A stretch of DNA of 64,000 nt from Spodoptera frugiperda (taxonomy: Eukaryota; Arthropoda; Insecta; Lepidoptera; Noctuidae). Numbering within the stretch: the first letter of the stretch is position 1; each line of letters starts with the position of its first letter. The notes below the pieces were generated by a model. The model made no database searches. It worked only from the letters and a program-made list of their open reading frames with translations, and was not told where the DNA came from. The DNA lies in assembly GCF_023101765.2 (NCBI RefSeq), contig NC_064238.1:1734001-1798000 (forward strand), read 5' to 3'. Both the position numbers and the translations under genes were made by a program. This document shows, piece by piece, positions 1 to 10,159 of the stretch.

Positions 1-679
1 TGTTTTTTTGTGATTAACTGACGAAAGTAGGTGTTAAATTTAAATTACGCAAATATAATCAATGGTGCAGTATTACATACCATTGTATAACAAAACCAGC
101 TCACTTATAAACCAAAATACATACATAAACATCAATATATTCTGAATAATCGCTTCAATCAATGGCACTATACTTCAATTGAATGCCCGTTCCAGTGAAT
201 GGGACTTGACATTATTCCCGAGTGATATAATGCGCCTCCTATGACAATGCAATCGATGTTGCTTCTGTATCGAATGCAATCGATTCAGATTACTATCGTA
301 TCGATGATGTATGTGTGTTTAGGGTGCGGTAGTTACTCGGGTGTAGTATGTAGGTGTATATTAATTTGTTATATGTATGTTGTGCTTGAATTTAGTATTA
401 CTACGTACATACAAAACTTCATGCCTGTTTTCCATGGTATGCAGAGACTATGAAACGCGAATTGCCACGATTCTTACTCTATTTTTTTTTTCAGTGATCA
501 GTGTTTTTATGTCTGCTTGTCGGTTAAGGCTACTTATAATTCGCCCCTTTTTTTAATATATCACCAATGTGGTCGATATGAGTCCGTTGTAGGACATCCT
601 CTGCCGACGGTCCCATTCGTATTACACTTTCGTAAATCTCTAAACATTTTTATCGTTTTTCTGACATTATTTATGTACC

Positions 680-730
680 TCTCTTTCTCTTTCTCTTTCT
701 CTTTCTCTTTCTCTTTCTCTTTCTCTTTCT
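680..730 (+). repeat. (CTTTCT)n microsatellite
   Basis: About eight perfect copies of the 6-bp unit. The 88-codon frame over it encodes an SF repeat and is not a gene. Confidence 0.9.
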
Positions 731-734
731 ATAT

Positions 735-1325
735 GTCAAAGTTTGTACAAATGCAAATGTCACTCAATCTATCTATTGTATAGAAATCTTTCACATTAAT
801 TGTCCAAAAGATATCCTATCATACCTTTCTCTTTCTCACAAAAACGATTCTTTGACTTTCTCGATCTTTCTCAAAAATCACATAAAATCTTTCTCATAAA
901 ATTTACATACATATAAAATTGTCTTTCCTTTCTCTTGGCTACATCCCTAATGACAAAACTTTCGCTTCAAAGTAAATATCCCTCCATCCTCCCGCAACTC
1001 TATTAAGTATTGTTTCCTGCACATTTCCGCAGAATATGTTAAAGTTGGTACAAATGCTCTTTTTATTTTAAATACTGAACTGATTTCCACTCAACCTATC
1101 TATTGTATATAAATGCACACATTTGCAAAATCCTATCATACCGAAAACACAAAAACGAATATTTGACAACGATAACAAAAATCCCATAAAATTTACATAC
1201 ATATAAAATTGTCTTTCCACCTTGGCTACATCCCTAATGACAAAACGCCGCTTCAAAATAAATATCCCTCCATCCTCCCGCAACTCTATTAAGTATTGTT
1301 TCCTGCACATTTCCGCAGAATATTT
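735..1325 (+). repeat. Two-copy tandem duplication, unit about 290 bp
   Basis: 735-1035 and 1036-1325 share, in order, ggtacaaatgc, caatctatctattgtata, cctatcatacc, atttacatacatataaaatt, ttggctacatccctaatgac, ccctccatcctcccgcaact and tgtttcctgcacatttccgc. The second half of the unit is nearly identical between copies, so the duplication is recent. Confidence 0.8.
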
Positions 1326-1329
1326 TTAA

Positions 1330-2920
1330 GGAAAACCATAATTCTTCCCCCTCTTATTGTAATGAAACTATAGATATTTCTTCGTAACCAAAGTTTTCAA
1401 ATACATGAAATATTGCAACATTTATTACTATTTTTATAGTTTTGTGTGCTATAAACAAGGGGGTAGAGGGTGATGCACTGGGGTTAACATGCTTAATTTA
1501 TTCTATGAATTTGTGTATGTTTTGTTATGGGATGTTATTATAAGGATTTTGATTGTATGAATATTGTCAAATTGGTTTATTGTGATTATTTGTATATTGT
1601 TGAGATTTGTAGTAGTGGATGAAATTGCTTAATATGAGGTCCTAGTGTTGATGATTTTCCAGTTTTTAAACAGTCTGAAGTCAATTTGATACTTTAAATT
1701 CTTTTTAACAGATTTTCTTCAGTGAAGTCGATTATAATATATTTTATTTTATGAAGTTTTTTATTTATTTAAAAATGGATTGTTTGAATTATACACAACT
1801 CTCAATCATAGGCTGGTGATAAAAAATCAGGCAGTACTCTTTGTTTTCTTATAAATTATAGGATTTTTATAGGACAACAGTTTTACAAACACAAACACAG
1901 ACCCAGTATAACAATTTATAGATCACAGAAAATAATAAAAAAAGCCCCTATTTATACTCGAATTACAATAAAAAAACAACTCAAGAATATTTATATCTCC
2001 GGCTGACATAAAACATAGACAGATGAAAAACACAAAGAGTCATTTAAAAAAAGGAACAAATATTTTTGCCTACATTTAGGACAATGTAGGCAACGAGGCA
2101 AGAAAATTTTACGGCTTCGGGGGACTTCGGGCAGACAAACGGTCTAATTATTATTGTCTTGTTTTTCTAATAACATTTTTTTTTCTCTTCGAGTAAAAAT
2201 TTACGCAAGAACCATATTATGCCTGCGGGCGTGGCGTGGCGTGGGTAGGTGGTCATATAAGAAATTTGTTATTCGAATTTTAGAACTGAAGATTCTTTCT
2301 TGTCTTTTTTATCAGGTAGATATGGAATTTTCCGTGTTTTGGTAATAAAATAAGGTTAGGTATATATTGTACTAGCTGATACCCATAGTTTGCCCGCCTG
2401 AATTATGGACTTTGTGACTTCATTTTCTGAAATAAAAGCCTAAGTCACTCCTTAGATTAGCTTCCTGCCAGACAGACACAAAAATTGTAAAAAAAAAATA
2501 GTGTATTTACGGTATGTATATACACCAAAATTTTTTATGTATGCATGTAGTCAAAAGTGGTTATATCAATATTACAAATAGACACTCAAATTTTATTTAA
2601 TAGTCTAGATAGACTGTAAGCGAAGTCTAAAAGGACTAATACCTTAGACAAATTAAAATATGACAGACCTGTCTAGGTCACCTCGTTTAACTTTTATTAA
2701 ATGTAAAAAGAACCCTTTTTATTTGTTCGATTTGATTAAGTCTCCCTTAAAATTAATATTAATTTTATAATTTGTAAATACAGTCATCTTGGTCATCAAA
2801 TATGTATCCAAACCAACAAGTATTCAGTTATTAATTTAAAAGTTCCATTAACAAAAAACTACTGACTAATATGAAGTAACGTTTTCAACTCCATTAATTC
2901 TACTATTTAATAAAACATTC
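1330..2920. other. No gene seen
   Basis: AT-rich unique sequence with many stops in all frames. The short frame at 2154-2345 has no protein-like features. cgtggcgtggcgtgggtagg at 2227 is a small G-rich repeat. Confidence 0.5.
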
Positions 2921-2924
2921 TATA

Positions 2925-3074
2925 CCCTAGTACGATTTTGCTTTACGTTTAAAGTAATCGAAACGAGAGCGCATTCGGAAATCTGATTGGCCGGCTCAAA
3001 TAAACCAACCAATCAGAGAGCAGAACGCGCCTTATTTTGATCACTTGAAACGTAAAGCAAACTCATACTACGGG
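2925..3074. mobile_element. MITE F, 150 bp, TA-flanked
   Basis: Terminal inverted repeats of about 26 bp: CCCTAGTACGATTTTGC at the left, and CCCGTAGTATGAGTTTGC when the right end is reverse-complemented, both leading to TTTACGTTT. It is flanked by TA on both sides, as for Tc1/mariner-type MITEs. The centre is an imperfect hairpin around ctgattggccggctc / accaaccaatcag. No coding. Confidence 0.75.
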
Positions 3075-3439
3075 TACTGTTACAGAAGGAATGCGATGCA
3101 CGCAACAAAAATACCTACTCTAAAACAGTACAACGTTTATTAACTGTGCCGCTCTTGAACAAAAGTTTTCCTACAGAAGAATTTCACGGAACGCATTCGT
3201 TCATAGCAAGCTGTGACGTGGCATTGAATGAAGAATGTAATAAAGAAATATATATGAATACTTGGGAAATGGTGTCTTCATTACTTATGTTTTTGGTACG
3301 AATATTCATGATTTTTGGGTGATATTGCAACTTCTTTGTTGGAAAAGTGGTCGCTAATGGAAGTGGAGTTAGACTCCAAATAGGAACTAGCTTATTAGAA
3401 AGTATTCTATCACCCAAACTCATACCCTGTCGGTACACC

Positions 3440-3520
3440 AAATTTTAATAAAATCCGTTTAGCAGTTTCAACTTAATTGACGGACAAACAATCTTTCACA
3501 TTTTTAATACTAGTGTGGTA
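3440..3520 (-). repeat. Family L short interspersed fragment
   Basis: aaaatccgtttagcagtttc and attgacggacaaacaatctt. The same words recur at 13090-13230, 39470-39560, 51890-52055 and 53500-53580. Confidence 0.5.
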
Positions 3521-4187
3521 TATTTTCGGACTTCGAAAGTGTTAGTCAGAGCGTTTTATTTTGTTCTTGTATTTCCATGATTAAATAATTCATTCTACTA
3601 TTTTATTTGTGTTATACAAATAACGTAGATGTACTACAATAACCTAGACTTTCCTAACAAAAGCGTGGTTGCTTGAAAGATTTGTCTACCTCACAGTTGT
3701 TCAAATGTAATGTTGTATTTAAAAAAATAGCAACCAATAAAAAATGGCAACATAAAGTAGACATTGGCTTCCTGGTGAAGAAGCAATGGAGACAATTCTG
3801 TGAAGGAAAAAGGTATAAAAAGATAAATTTTTCCTTTTGCATTTTGTTTTCGCAACGCTCCCTGTTTCTTTTGTTCCGAGTGATTTATGTAGTACTGGTA
3901 ACATTACAAAACATTTAACATACAAAGAAAGTAAATAAAATTTTAAATAGAAAAGCGTCCGATTTTCCTTCGAATGACTAGCTCGGATGAGAATCTTAAA
4001 AATATCTTGGTTTGCTTGCTAATTTACTGAATGAAAGAAGTTCCTGGCTTAATTTTAGCACGCCAATTACCATCTATTTACACTTTATTTATAGAAATTT
4101 AAAATGGATGTAGTTATTTTTAACTTTAATTACTTTTCGATTTTCCGTAATAATAGCATGTTAATGTTTTTCTTATCCTTTTCAAAT

Positions 4188-4350
4188 AATTGTTGCCCCA
4201 CATTAGAATTTTCTTCTGTGTTCGTGGGTGCGTTCACAAACATACCACAATTTGTGGGTCACACAAAACGTTGTTCCGTGCAGGAATCGAACAGGCGACA
4301 CGCTGCACGGCAGACAGTTGCCCAGCCACCGCGCTAACTGTGCAGTCAGA
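4188..4350 (-). mobile_element. Family B tRNA-derived SINE
   Basis: Reverse-oriented. It shows the shared body (cacccacgaacacagaag, acaaattgtggtatgtttg in element sense) and a tRNA-like head with a B-box-like gttcgattcc and cgcggtggctgggcaactg. Both moderate-length plus-strand frames here lie inside it. Confidence 0.75.
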
Positions 4351-4827
4351 CAACTGTAAATTGGTTGACTTAAGACTTATCTAGTTGGATCCATTGTATT
4401 CTATATTCTAAACTAATTTTCCCACAACTTTAACAAGTTCTAAAATCGAAGTCTAACAAGAATGACACTAAATACTTTCGAATCATGCTGCGTGTTGGTC
4501 ACGCAGGCTGCACTAAGTTGGAATTGATGTCACAGTTTCCAGAACTATAATTTAAAACGTAGACAGGCACACGCGACCGACTTGTGATATCGCTAGAGAA
4601 TTCCTGTAAAAACATAACAATAGGAATGCCTATTTTATACAAAAAATTGTTGACAAACAATCTAAGTAAAAGGGATTTAAATAATAATTTTATTCACTCC
4701 ACTTTAAAAGTAAAAAGTTATTTGTTTTTTATTTATAACGCAAACATTACGTAACCAATGACATGCAGGTTACATTTAACACGTTAACTGTTATCCTCTT
4801 ATTCCCATTCCTAGAATCATTTAATCC

Positions 4828-4925
4828 GAGAGTCAGTTACTTAAGCTAGTCGTTAGCGTTTTTGGGACAAAATCATTACTTAAGAATAGTTTAAGTAATC
4901 ATTAAATGTCTCTGAGTACAACAGT
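4828..4925. mobile_element. MITE E copy
   Basis: Right end aagtaatcattaaatgtctc followed by tgagtacaacagt; the left end (gagtcagttacttaagctag) is diverged. Confidence 0.5.
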
Positions 4926-5272
4926 TCGAGACTCTTTTATTTAGATACACTTTTCATCAGGTGAGGTTAGCCGAGTTCTTTAATGCAAAATAATTATATT
5001 ATATCCAATCGCTTTACATAGAAAAACACATGTAGAATGTAGGAAAAACGCAGTCGAGTTCGCGTGGCCGCATTAGAGTTATTAATATTCATGAAGTACA
5101 AATTGGAACAGTAAGTGTACCAAATCTCAGAGATTTCCCAGTCACTGTTATCGACAAAGACAAAATTTCAGCTTCAATCCAAAAGTGTTATTATAGGTTT
5201 ATGGCTTTTCGAATTTAAAAAACAGTTTAAGGTTAAGAATGTCAACAAGAAATATATTTTTCATATAATATT

Positions 5273-5278
5273 TTTATT
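5273..5278 (-). terminator. Poly(A) signal AATAAA of the SV2-like gene
   Basis: AATAAA on the minus strand about 75 nt past the stop codon, the expected place for 3' end processing. This would give a short 3' UTR. Confidence 0.6.
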
Positions 5279-5351
5279 TAGGATACAAAACAGTCACTTA
5301 TTAAAATAAAAAAAACTTAGATACATATTTTATGAATAAAACATCAATAGA

Positions 5352-5407
5352 TTACACTTTCTTGCGATTATCAGACGGTAAACAATATGCTGCTACAACA
5401 ATGCCAC
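5352..5407 (-). CDS. SV2-like transporter, coding exon 10 (stop)
   Basis: Last 18 codons: end of helix 12 and a short polar tail, SDNRKKV, then TAA at 5352-5354. The acceptor is preceded by a long pyrimidine run, cttttttttttcag|GT. It joins exon 9 through a split Cys codon. Confidence 0.9.
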
Positions 5408-8400
5408 CTGAAAAAAAAAGAAAAATATGTGTATGTACAAAAAAATTAATATTAGATCAACATCTAAAGTTTATTACCGATTAAAGCGATTATCCCCCCC
5501 TCAACTACCCAATCTTAAACCCCCAATAGTCCCCAAATTCCTAATCCCCACCGGCAACGCACCTGTTACGCATCTGGTGTTTCGGGTATCTATGGGCGGC
5601 GCCGATTGCTTGCAATCAGACTGCTCGTTTAGTGGTTTACACCATAAAAAGTACAGATTCAAATACGAATTTCAAATTGTCACTCGAGTTTTAAAGTCGG
5701 TAAAAAAATAATATTTTTACAACAATACTTACACAAAAGATAACCGCTGAAAGCGTAAAACGTCATTGAGCAGTTTGTACTCAAGAATACTCCCAGGAAG
5801 TTGACACCACCCAAACCACTAATTCGGGCTACCATTACGCCAAGACAGGCTGCCATGCCCCTAGAAAACGGACGAGTTACGTTATGATGTAGATCACATT
5901 AATTATTTTTTCGCAATTCATCAAAGAACAATGTAGAAAATTTACTTATTCTACGTACGTCATGTTTCGTAAAGAAGAAAGAAGAGGTAAATTAATAGTA
6001 CCCTTAACTGACGAGCATTCATGAATAGACTGATAGTTATCAGTGATATAGTCATCAGCAGTTGCTGATGAAGCAAAAGAGGCATGTAAGATTCGCAGCA
6101 ATTGGGTTCATTTCCCCATGGAAGACAGGCTTAAGGTTATGTATGTATGTTTTGTATATTTTCAATTAGGTACATTTCAATAAATATTCAAACACGACTT
6201 ACCTATAAGAAGTAGGGAACAGTTCCACATAATACGCAAAAAGAACTCCCATACAAAGATTAGTCATCGTCATGCCAACGTACAGAAGTAAACTAGCAAT
6301 GTTATTCTGATTGAAGACTGCTGTCAAACTGGACAGCATAGGTATTAGGAGAAATGCGATCATTATAGCTTTCTTTCTAGAAGCAAGTTTTGATACTGCT
6401 AGAGTAATCCCGGCGAAGACTACGCCATGAACTACTCCGGAGAGTAAAGTTCGAGATTGAATTGATGATAAGCAGATGGTCTGGAATAAAAAAAAATGTG
6501 TTAAATAAAAAAATGTGTGTCATGCATGTGAGATGTGCGGATTCGAAACCTACCTACGGTAACTATAATGTGACTTTTTCAAAGTTATATTATGCTACTA
6601 AGATTATTTAGATACCACTGACAAACCTGCATTGAGCAAGCGTAGTGATTCATGCTCAAACCACTCCATGCGAGAAAGACCTCTGGTCAAATGTAGTCAC
6701 TTAAATAGGCTGTTGATGTGTGATGATAGGTAGGATTTCTTCGTACGTAATAAATATACGTCATCGTGACACTTCTCGTGGCTTATGATATAAATTTCAC
6801 AAATTGTCAACACCCCAAATAGATACCAGTACTCTTAATTTTTAAAAGAGAACAGAGAAGTACTTACAACATCATGAGAAGAAGCAGTTGCGTTTGATAT
6901 CATCATAATAATGCTGCATAAGCTTCCCGATAGAGATTCAGAACTGACACCAGCTGTGAAGGCCTCCACAATGTGAGGCATCCACATTATTAAGCTTGCG
7001 TTATATTTCGTTGTATGAGTGAGGATACCGAAGACCTAATTACTCCTAAATCCTCCTAATCCCCGATTCCCCAACAACCCGGAAATTCCTAACCACCATA
7101 ACGCCAGCAACGTACTTGTATTGTCTCTGGTGTTTCGGGTGTCCATAAATTGCTTACCACCAAGTTCTCTGCTCGTTTACCGGCTTATATCATAAACAAA
7201 TGACACTTAACTTGGCGGTTCCCTAAAATTAGAGGTTAAAGTAACCTTTTAAGTAATCTATACATAGTGTATCCATTATGACAGGTTACTCACATACTAT
7301 AAATAACAGTAGTCAAAAAGAACAACTGTAAAGTTCTCCAAAGCAATGGCGGTTTGAACAATGGCATAGTTTGTCTCCAAAGCGATACTAAGAGATTTGC
7401 CTTATCATTATCCACTAATTTTACTTTTGCTTCTTCTCTCAAGGTCACTCTTTTTACCTGGAAAATAAAAATAAATACTTTTAAAAATAAAATCATCCAT
7501 TTTTACTGAACCGTGTATAATAAATAATTCACTGTGAGCTAAATTTGGGTAATTGTTAGGTATGGAAGTACTGTTTGACGAAAGTGTTATTTAAAGCCAT
7601 ATAATTTATTATATTCAAAGTGACATTATACTGGACGTTATTTAGTATCATTTTATATTGTAATACGGCCTTACATCAAGCTATGCAAAACCAGTATAAG
7701 TTGACCGTCTATTGTGGGAAAAGACAGTGCCGGTGTAAGGGCCACTGATACCCCGGGCGAAAATATTGTGGCGCCCACTTAAGGGAAGCAATATCAAGTG
7801 TTAGTAGTAGTTTTTAATTTTATTGGCGCCCCCAAACTTTGTCGCCCTGGGACATTGGCCCATCTCGCCCCCCCTAACGCCGGCACTGGGGAAAGATCAT
7901 GTAAAGGCAGACCAAGGACCATGTTTTTGTGTAGGTTGAAGTGTGTACAAAGCAACTTATACATACTGGATACTCATTCTCATTTCCCCCATTTCGCAGC
8001 CACATTTTCTCAAGGTACTCCAAAGCCTCTCTTTCCCTTCCAGCATTGACAAGGAACTTTGGACTCTCGTAGAAGAGATGAAGAAGTAATGCACTGATTC
8101 CTAATGGAGCTGCCATCACAATGGTAAGGAGCCGCCAAGGTGTAAACTCAACGAAGACCAGGTCTGTTGCGAAGGTCAATTGGAGTATGAAGAAGCCAGG
8201 GACTGTGAAGGATATGAATATTAAAGGTCATATACGTTAACCGCTACTTGAGTCACTGGTAACCGACGCTTAGCGGAGAATTCGCCTTCAACAGTTTTCT
8301 TTTGGCAGTTAATGCTTTAAATAAGAATCTTAGGTTTTATTTATCGGGGTACAGATGCAAAACTTAAAAAAAAAATAAGTATAATAACATGAGTATTATT

Positions 8401-10157
8401 TTAAAGTTGGTACGTTGGTTAATTCAGAGATCTTACTACGGGCTATGTTTTTTCTGTTTGACTTCAATATTATTTACTAACTTTTCATAATATTGCTACC
8501 ATTGTTACCAAAAATTAACACAAGATAATAAAAACATTGTCTTGTGAATATAAAGGAAATTGATGGAACCGTTTGTAGGTCAGCGCTTAGCGACATATTT
8601 GCAATTCGTTTACATATATTATGCAAGAAAAAGATTTAAAAAACAAAGTTTGTAAAACACTCACCAACATAGCATAACAAAAACAACATAAGAACACTGG
8701 TCATTATCAGCATATAAAATCCCCTGACTTTTGTCGAGCAAGATTCACCTAGAAGCGCATAGGCGCCTGATTGGACTGCACTGCAACTGTTAGAAAAGGT
8801 AATATAAAATAAATATCATTCAAATTTAATTTGAATGATATTTTGAAGTGACTTTCAATATGATCAGACTATTTTGGTAATTAATATGAAAAAAGGAAGC
8901 ATTTTCTACATTAGCTGGGTTTATACAAACCCTGAATGTAATTGCACGCTTCTGAACTCAATCTGTTATGAAATATAGTTTTTATCAATAAAAAGTCGTA
9001 TGTCTCTATACTTACAAACATGAACTAAAAACTTTCATAACAGCCAACATAATCCAGTTGCAAGAAAAGGCTCCAATAAATGACGATAGAAAACTTCCCC
9101 ACAACGCTATCAGCAAACATTTCCTTCTACCTTTGGTGTCTGATATGTAGCCCCAAGGTATTGACATTACTATTGGTCCTGAAGAAATAATAAATTAAAT
9201 TATATATAAATACAATACAAATTATAAAGCAAAAAATATTAAAAATGTAATTGGTACAGCAATGATTCCTACTATAGACAACAAGAATGAATAACTATGA
9301 GCTCCCAGTGTGGCTTGAAAGAAGTCTAGTTACCCTACCAAACAGTGAGTTTAAGCATAAGACATAATTAATTAAAGAGTGATAAATAATAGAAACGAAC
9401 GATAAAATAATAATAATACGTCAAAAAGAATATATACACTTACCAACAAAAGGCATAGACAACATAGTGCTCTTCTGCCATAATTCAAGGTTGAAGTCAC
9501 AACTGCAACCAGTGACAATGACTGAGAAGCCGAAGATATCAATACCCATCCCAAGCAAACCAATACTGAGAGCAGTGAGAAGACCGCGATTGTACCAGCC
9601 ATTGCCTGTAAAATATTATTTTTCTATGAAGAAGTATAAGATATTGTTGCTATTGATCTCAAAGCTGATTTGTTGTAAATTTTAATATTCTTCCTGTTAG
9701 AGCCGTCGATCACTCCAATAGTCAATTAATGGTTGAGTGATCGCTGCAGAAAGTAAAGTCCAAATCACCAAAATAAACATTAATCAATAATAAAAACTTC
9801 TAATTATGAGGATCATACTTTTTGATAACTCATTAAAACTCTAAGATTCACATAATGTTTTTGGGTTTATCTAGTTTTCAAATTCAAAGAAAAATGGCTG
9901 AGCTATTTATTTATCTATGTTTCAGCTCTTTGGGAATGAGATGATGAGATCATTCTATTATTTATGCCTTCCTTTACTTAAGACTTGTTTTTATTACCCT
10001 TTAATACTGAAAATGCCAAACTTTCCATCTTACCTGTCAGATCAATGGCTTCGTCGTATTCATATATTTTTTCTTCAGGATTAACAGCATTAGCTTTTTT
10101 ACTTATAACACTAATTTCTATTCTATTCACATTATCATTAGCGTTGCACACCATCAT
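5352..10157 (-). CDS. SV2-like major facilitator superfamily transporter, 10 coding exons, 519 aa
   Basis: Spliced membrane transporter of the insect synaptic-vesicle-glycoprotein-2-like MFS group; it would move a small solute across a cell or vesicle membrane, substrate unknown. Coding exons in order: 10034-10157, 9444-9605, 9016-9178, 8665-8786, 7967-8202, 7294-7457, 6868-6994, 6203-6480, 5733-5860, 5352-5407. All introns are GT-AG and every phase matches, for 1560 nt including the stop. Seen in the protein: an acidic N-terminus ending DEAIDLTG, typical of the group; hydrophobic helices; the MFS loop 2-3 signature GYISDTKGRRK; ALLGES in helix 4; FTPWR and YESPKFL after helix 6, a hallmark of SV2-like proteins; YYVELFPTSYRG near the C-terminus; and the end SDNRKKV. 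The usual length of the group is about 500-550 aa. The exon 7 acceptor lies in a repeat and is the weakest junction. A 5' noncoding exon may exist upstream and was not found. Confidence 0.9.
5480..5650 (+). mobile_element. Family A repeat, 5'-truncated copy
   Basis: Contains the C-rich block, ccggcaacgcacctgttacg, ctggtgtttcgggtatctatgggcggc, gattgcttgcaatcaga and ctgctcgttt. It lies in intron 9 of the SV2-like gene, between exons 9 and 10. Confidence 0.7.
5733..5860 (-). CDS. SV2-like transporter, coding exon 9
   Basis: Completes the arginine of PTSYRGMAACLG and carries helices 11-12 up to YAFSGYLL. The acceptor is ccgttttctag|G and the donor TTGT|GTAAGTA. Confidence 0.92.
6203..6480 (-). 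CDS. SV2-like transporter, coding exon 8
   Basis: Largest exon: helices 8 to 11, including LASRKKAIM (the second copy of the MFS loop signature region) and YYVELFPTSYR. The acceptor is ttttttattccag|ACC and the donor TATAG|GTAAGTCG. The frame is open throughout, with no sign of decay. Confidence 0.92.
6517..6760 (+). mobile_element. Family D SINE in intron 7 of the SV2-like gene
   Basis: gtgcggattcgaaacctacc, taatgtgactttttcaaagt, agattatttagataccactg, tgcattgagcaagcgtagtg, gagaaagacctctggtcaaa and a tgatgatag tail. It lies between exons 7 and 8. Confidence 0.7.
6868..6994 (-). CDS. SV2-like transporter, coding exon 7 (5' edge in a repeat)
   Basis: Reads LIMWMPHIVEAFTAG and continues to SHDV|GTAAGTA; the WMPHI motif after helix 7 fits the family. 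The in-frame acceptor is acgcaag|C at 6995, which lies inside a family A repeat. The repeat's other AG, at 7036, gives a premature stop with the exon 6 phase. Family members usually have several residues between helix 7 and WMP, so a few codons may have been lost when the repeat inserted. Confidence 0.7.
6993..7200 (+). mobile_element. Family A repeat abutting exon 7 of the SV2-like gene
   Basis: Matches the copies at 33060 and 45010 through gcttgcgtt, tttcgt.gtatgagtgagg, the run of C-rich ccccgattccccaac, ggtgtttcgggtgtccat and gcttaccac. The first bases of the homology (gcttgcg) sit directly next to coding TTAATAATG of exon 7, so the insertion defines the exon edge. Confidence 0.75.
7294..7457 (-). 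CDS. SV2-like transporter, coding exon 6
   Basis: Central hydrophilic loop with many Lys and Glu, then KPPLLWRTLQLFFLTTVIYS entering helix 7. The acceptor is ttttattttccag|GTA. I chose the donor AT|GTGAGT at 7293 because it gives phase 2; a second donor, A|GTATGT at 7297, gives phase 1, which exon 7 cannot use without a stop. Confidence 0.85.
7725..7888. mobile_element. hAT-type MITE, 164 bp, in intron 5 of the SV2-like gene
   Basis: Ends are inverted repeats: CAGTGCCGGTGTAAGGG at the left, and CAGTGCCGGCGTTAGGG when the right end is reverse-complemented. Flanks ggaaaaga (7717-7724) and gggaaaga (7889-7896) match at 7 of 8 positions, an 8-bp target duplication as made by hAT transposases. 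It has no coding capacity. It is far more GC-rich than the intron around it. Confidence 0.75.
7967..8202 (-). CDS. SV2-like transporter, coding exon 5
   Basis: Helix 6, the FTPWRLL motif and the YESPKFLVNAGRE segment at the start of the central cytoplasmic loop, both typical of SV2-like transporters. The acceptor is tatccttcacag|TC and the donor TATCCA|GTATGT (phase 0). The coding sequence continues upstream of the first Leu in the frame PGFFILQLTFATD. Confidence 0.93.
8250..8312 (+). repeat. Interspersed repeat in intron 4 of the SV2-like gene
   Basis: Related to 25903-26005; see that entry. Confidence 0.5.
8665..8786 (-). CDS. SV2-like transporter, coding exon 4
   Basis: Helix 4 with CSAVQSGAYALLGES, then charged STKVRG and helix 5. 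The acceptor is cttttctaacag|T and the donor GTTG|GTGAGTG. Only one frame is open with the phase left by exon 3. Confidence 0.9.
9016..9178 (-). CDS. SV2-like transporter, coding exon 3 (MFS signature)
   Basis: Carries the loop between helices 2 and 3, WGYISDTKGRRK, the conserved MFS A-motif with its Asp and Gly-Arg-Arg, followed by helix 3. The acceptor is tatttcttcag|GA and the donor TGTTT|GTAAGTATA. It joins exon 4 through a split Phe codon. Confidence 0.92.
9444..9605 (-). CDS. SV2-like transporter, coding exon 2
   Basis: Helix 1 and the start of helix 2, beginning NGWYNRGLLTALSIGLLGMG. The acceptor is atattttacag|GC and the donor is GTTG|GTAAGTG. The correct frame is not the longest open frame here; it is fixed by the phases of exons 1 and 3. 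The segment ends STMLSMPFVG. Confidence 0.9.
10034..10157 (-). CDS. SV2-like transporter, coding exon 1 (start)
   Basis: Cytoplasmic N-terminus of the transporter, about 41 residues, ending YEYDEAIDLTG. The start is one of two adjacent ATG codons (10155-10157 or 10152-10154); an in-frame TAA lies five codons upstream of the first, so translation probably begins here. The exon ends CTGACAG|GTAAGA (phase 1), and the split glycine codon is completed by the first two bases of exon 2. The acidic DEAIDL stretch just before the first helix is shared by SV2-like proteins. Confidence 0.85.
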
Positions 10158-10159
10158 TA

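Larger units (their letters stand above)
3525..5270. other. Downstream flank of the SV2-like gene, no gene seen
   Basis: Overlapping 60-80-codon frames on both strands at 3654-3925 are mutual shadows without motifs. A family B SINE and a MITE E copy lie within it. 5040-5075 (cgcagtcgagttcgcgtggc) is a small GC-richer island of unknown role. Confidence 0.5.

Noticed and set aside
517..783. 88-codon plus frame
   Set aside because: It is open because of the CTTTCT microsatellite (Ser-Phe repeat) and has no domain.
7036..7457. Use of the acceptor at 7036 for transporter exon 7
   Set aside because: With either exon 6 donor it leads to a stop within about 15 codons, and the sequence is repeat-derived.
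9372..9602. 76-codon minus frame starting MAGTIAVFSLL
   Set aside because: It is a shadow of transporter exon 2; the frame fixed by flanking phases is another one.
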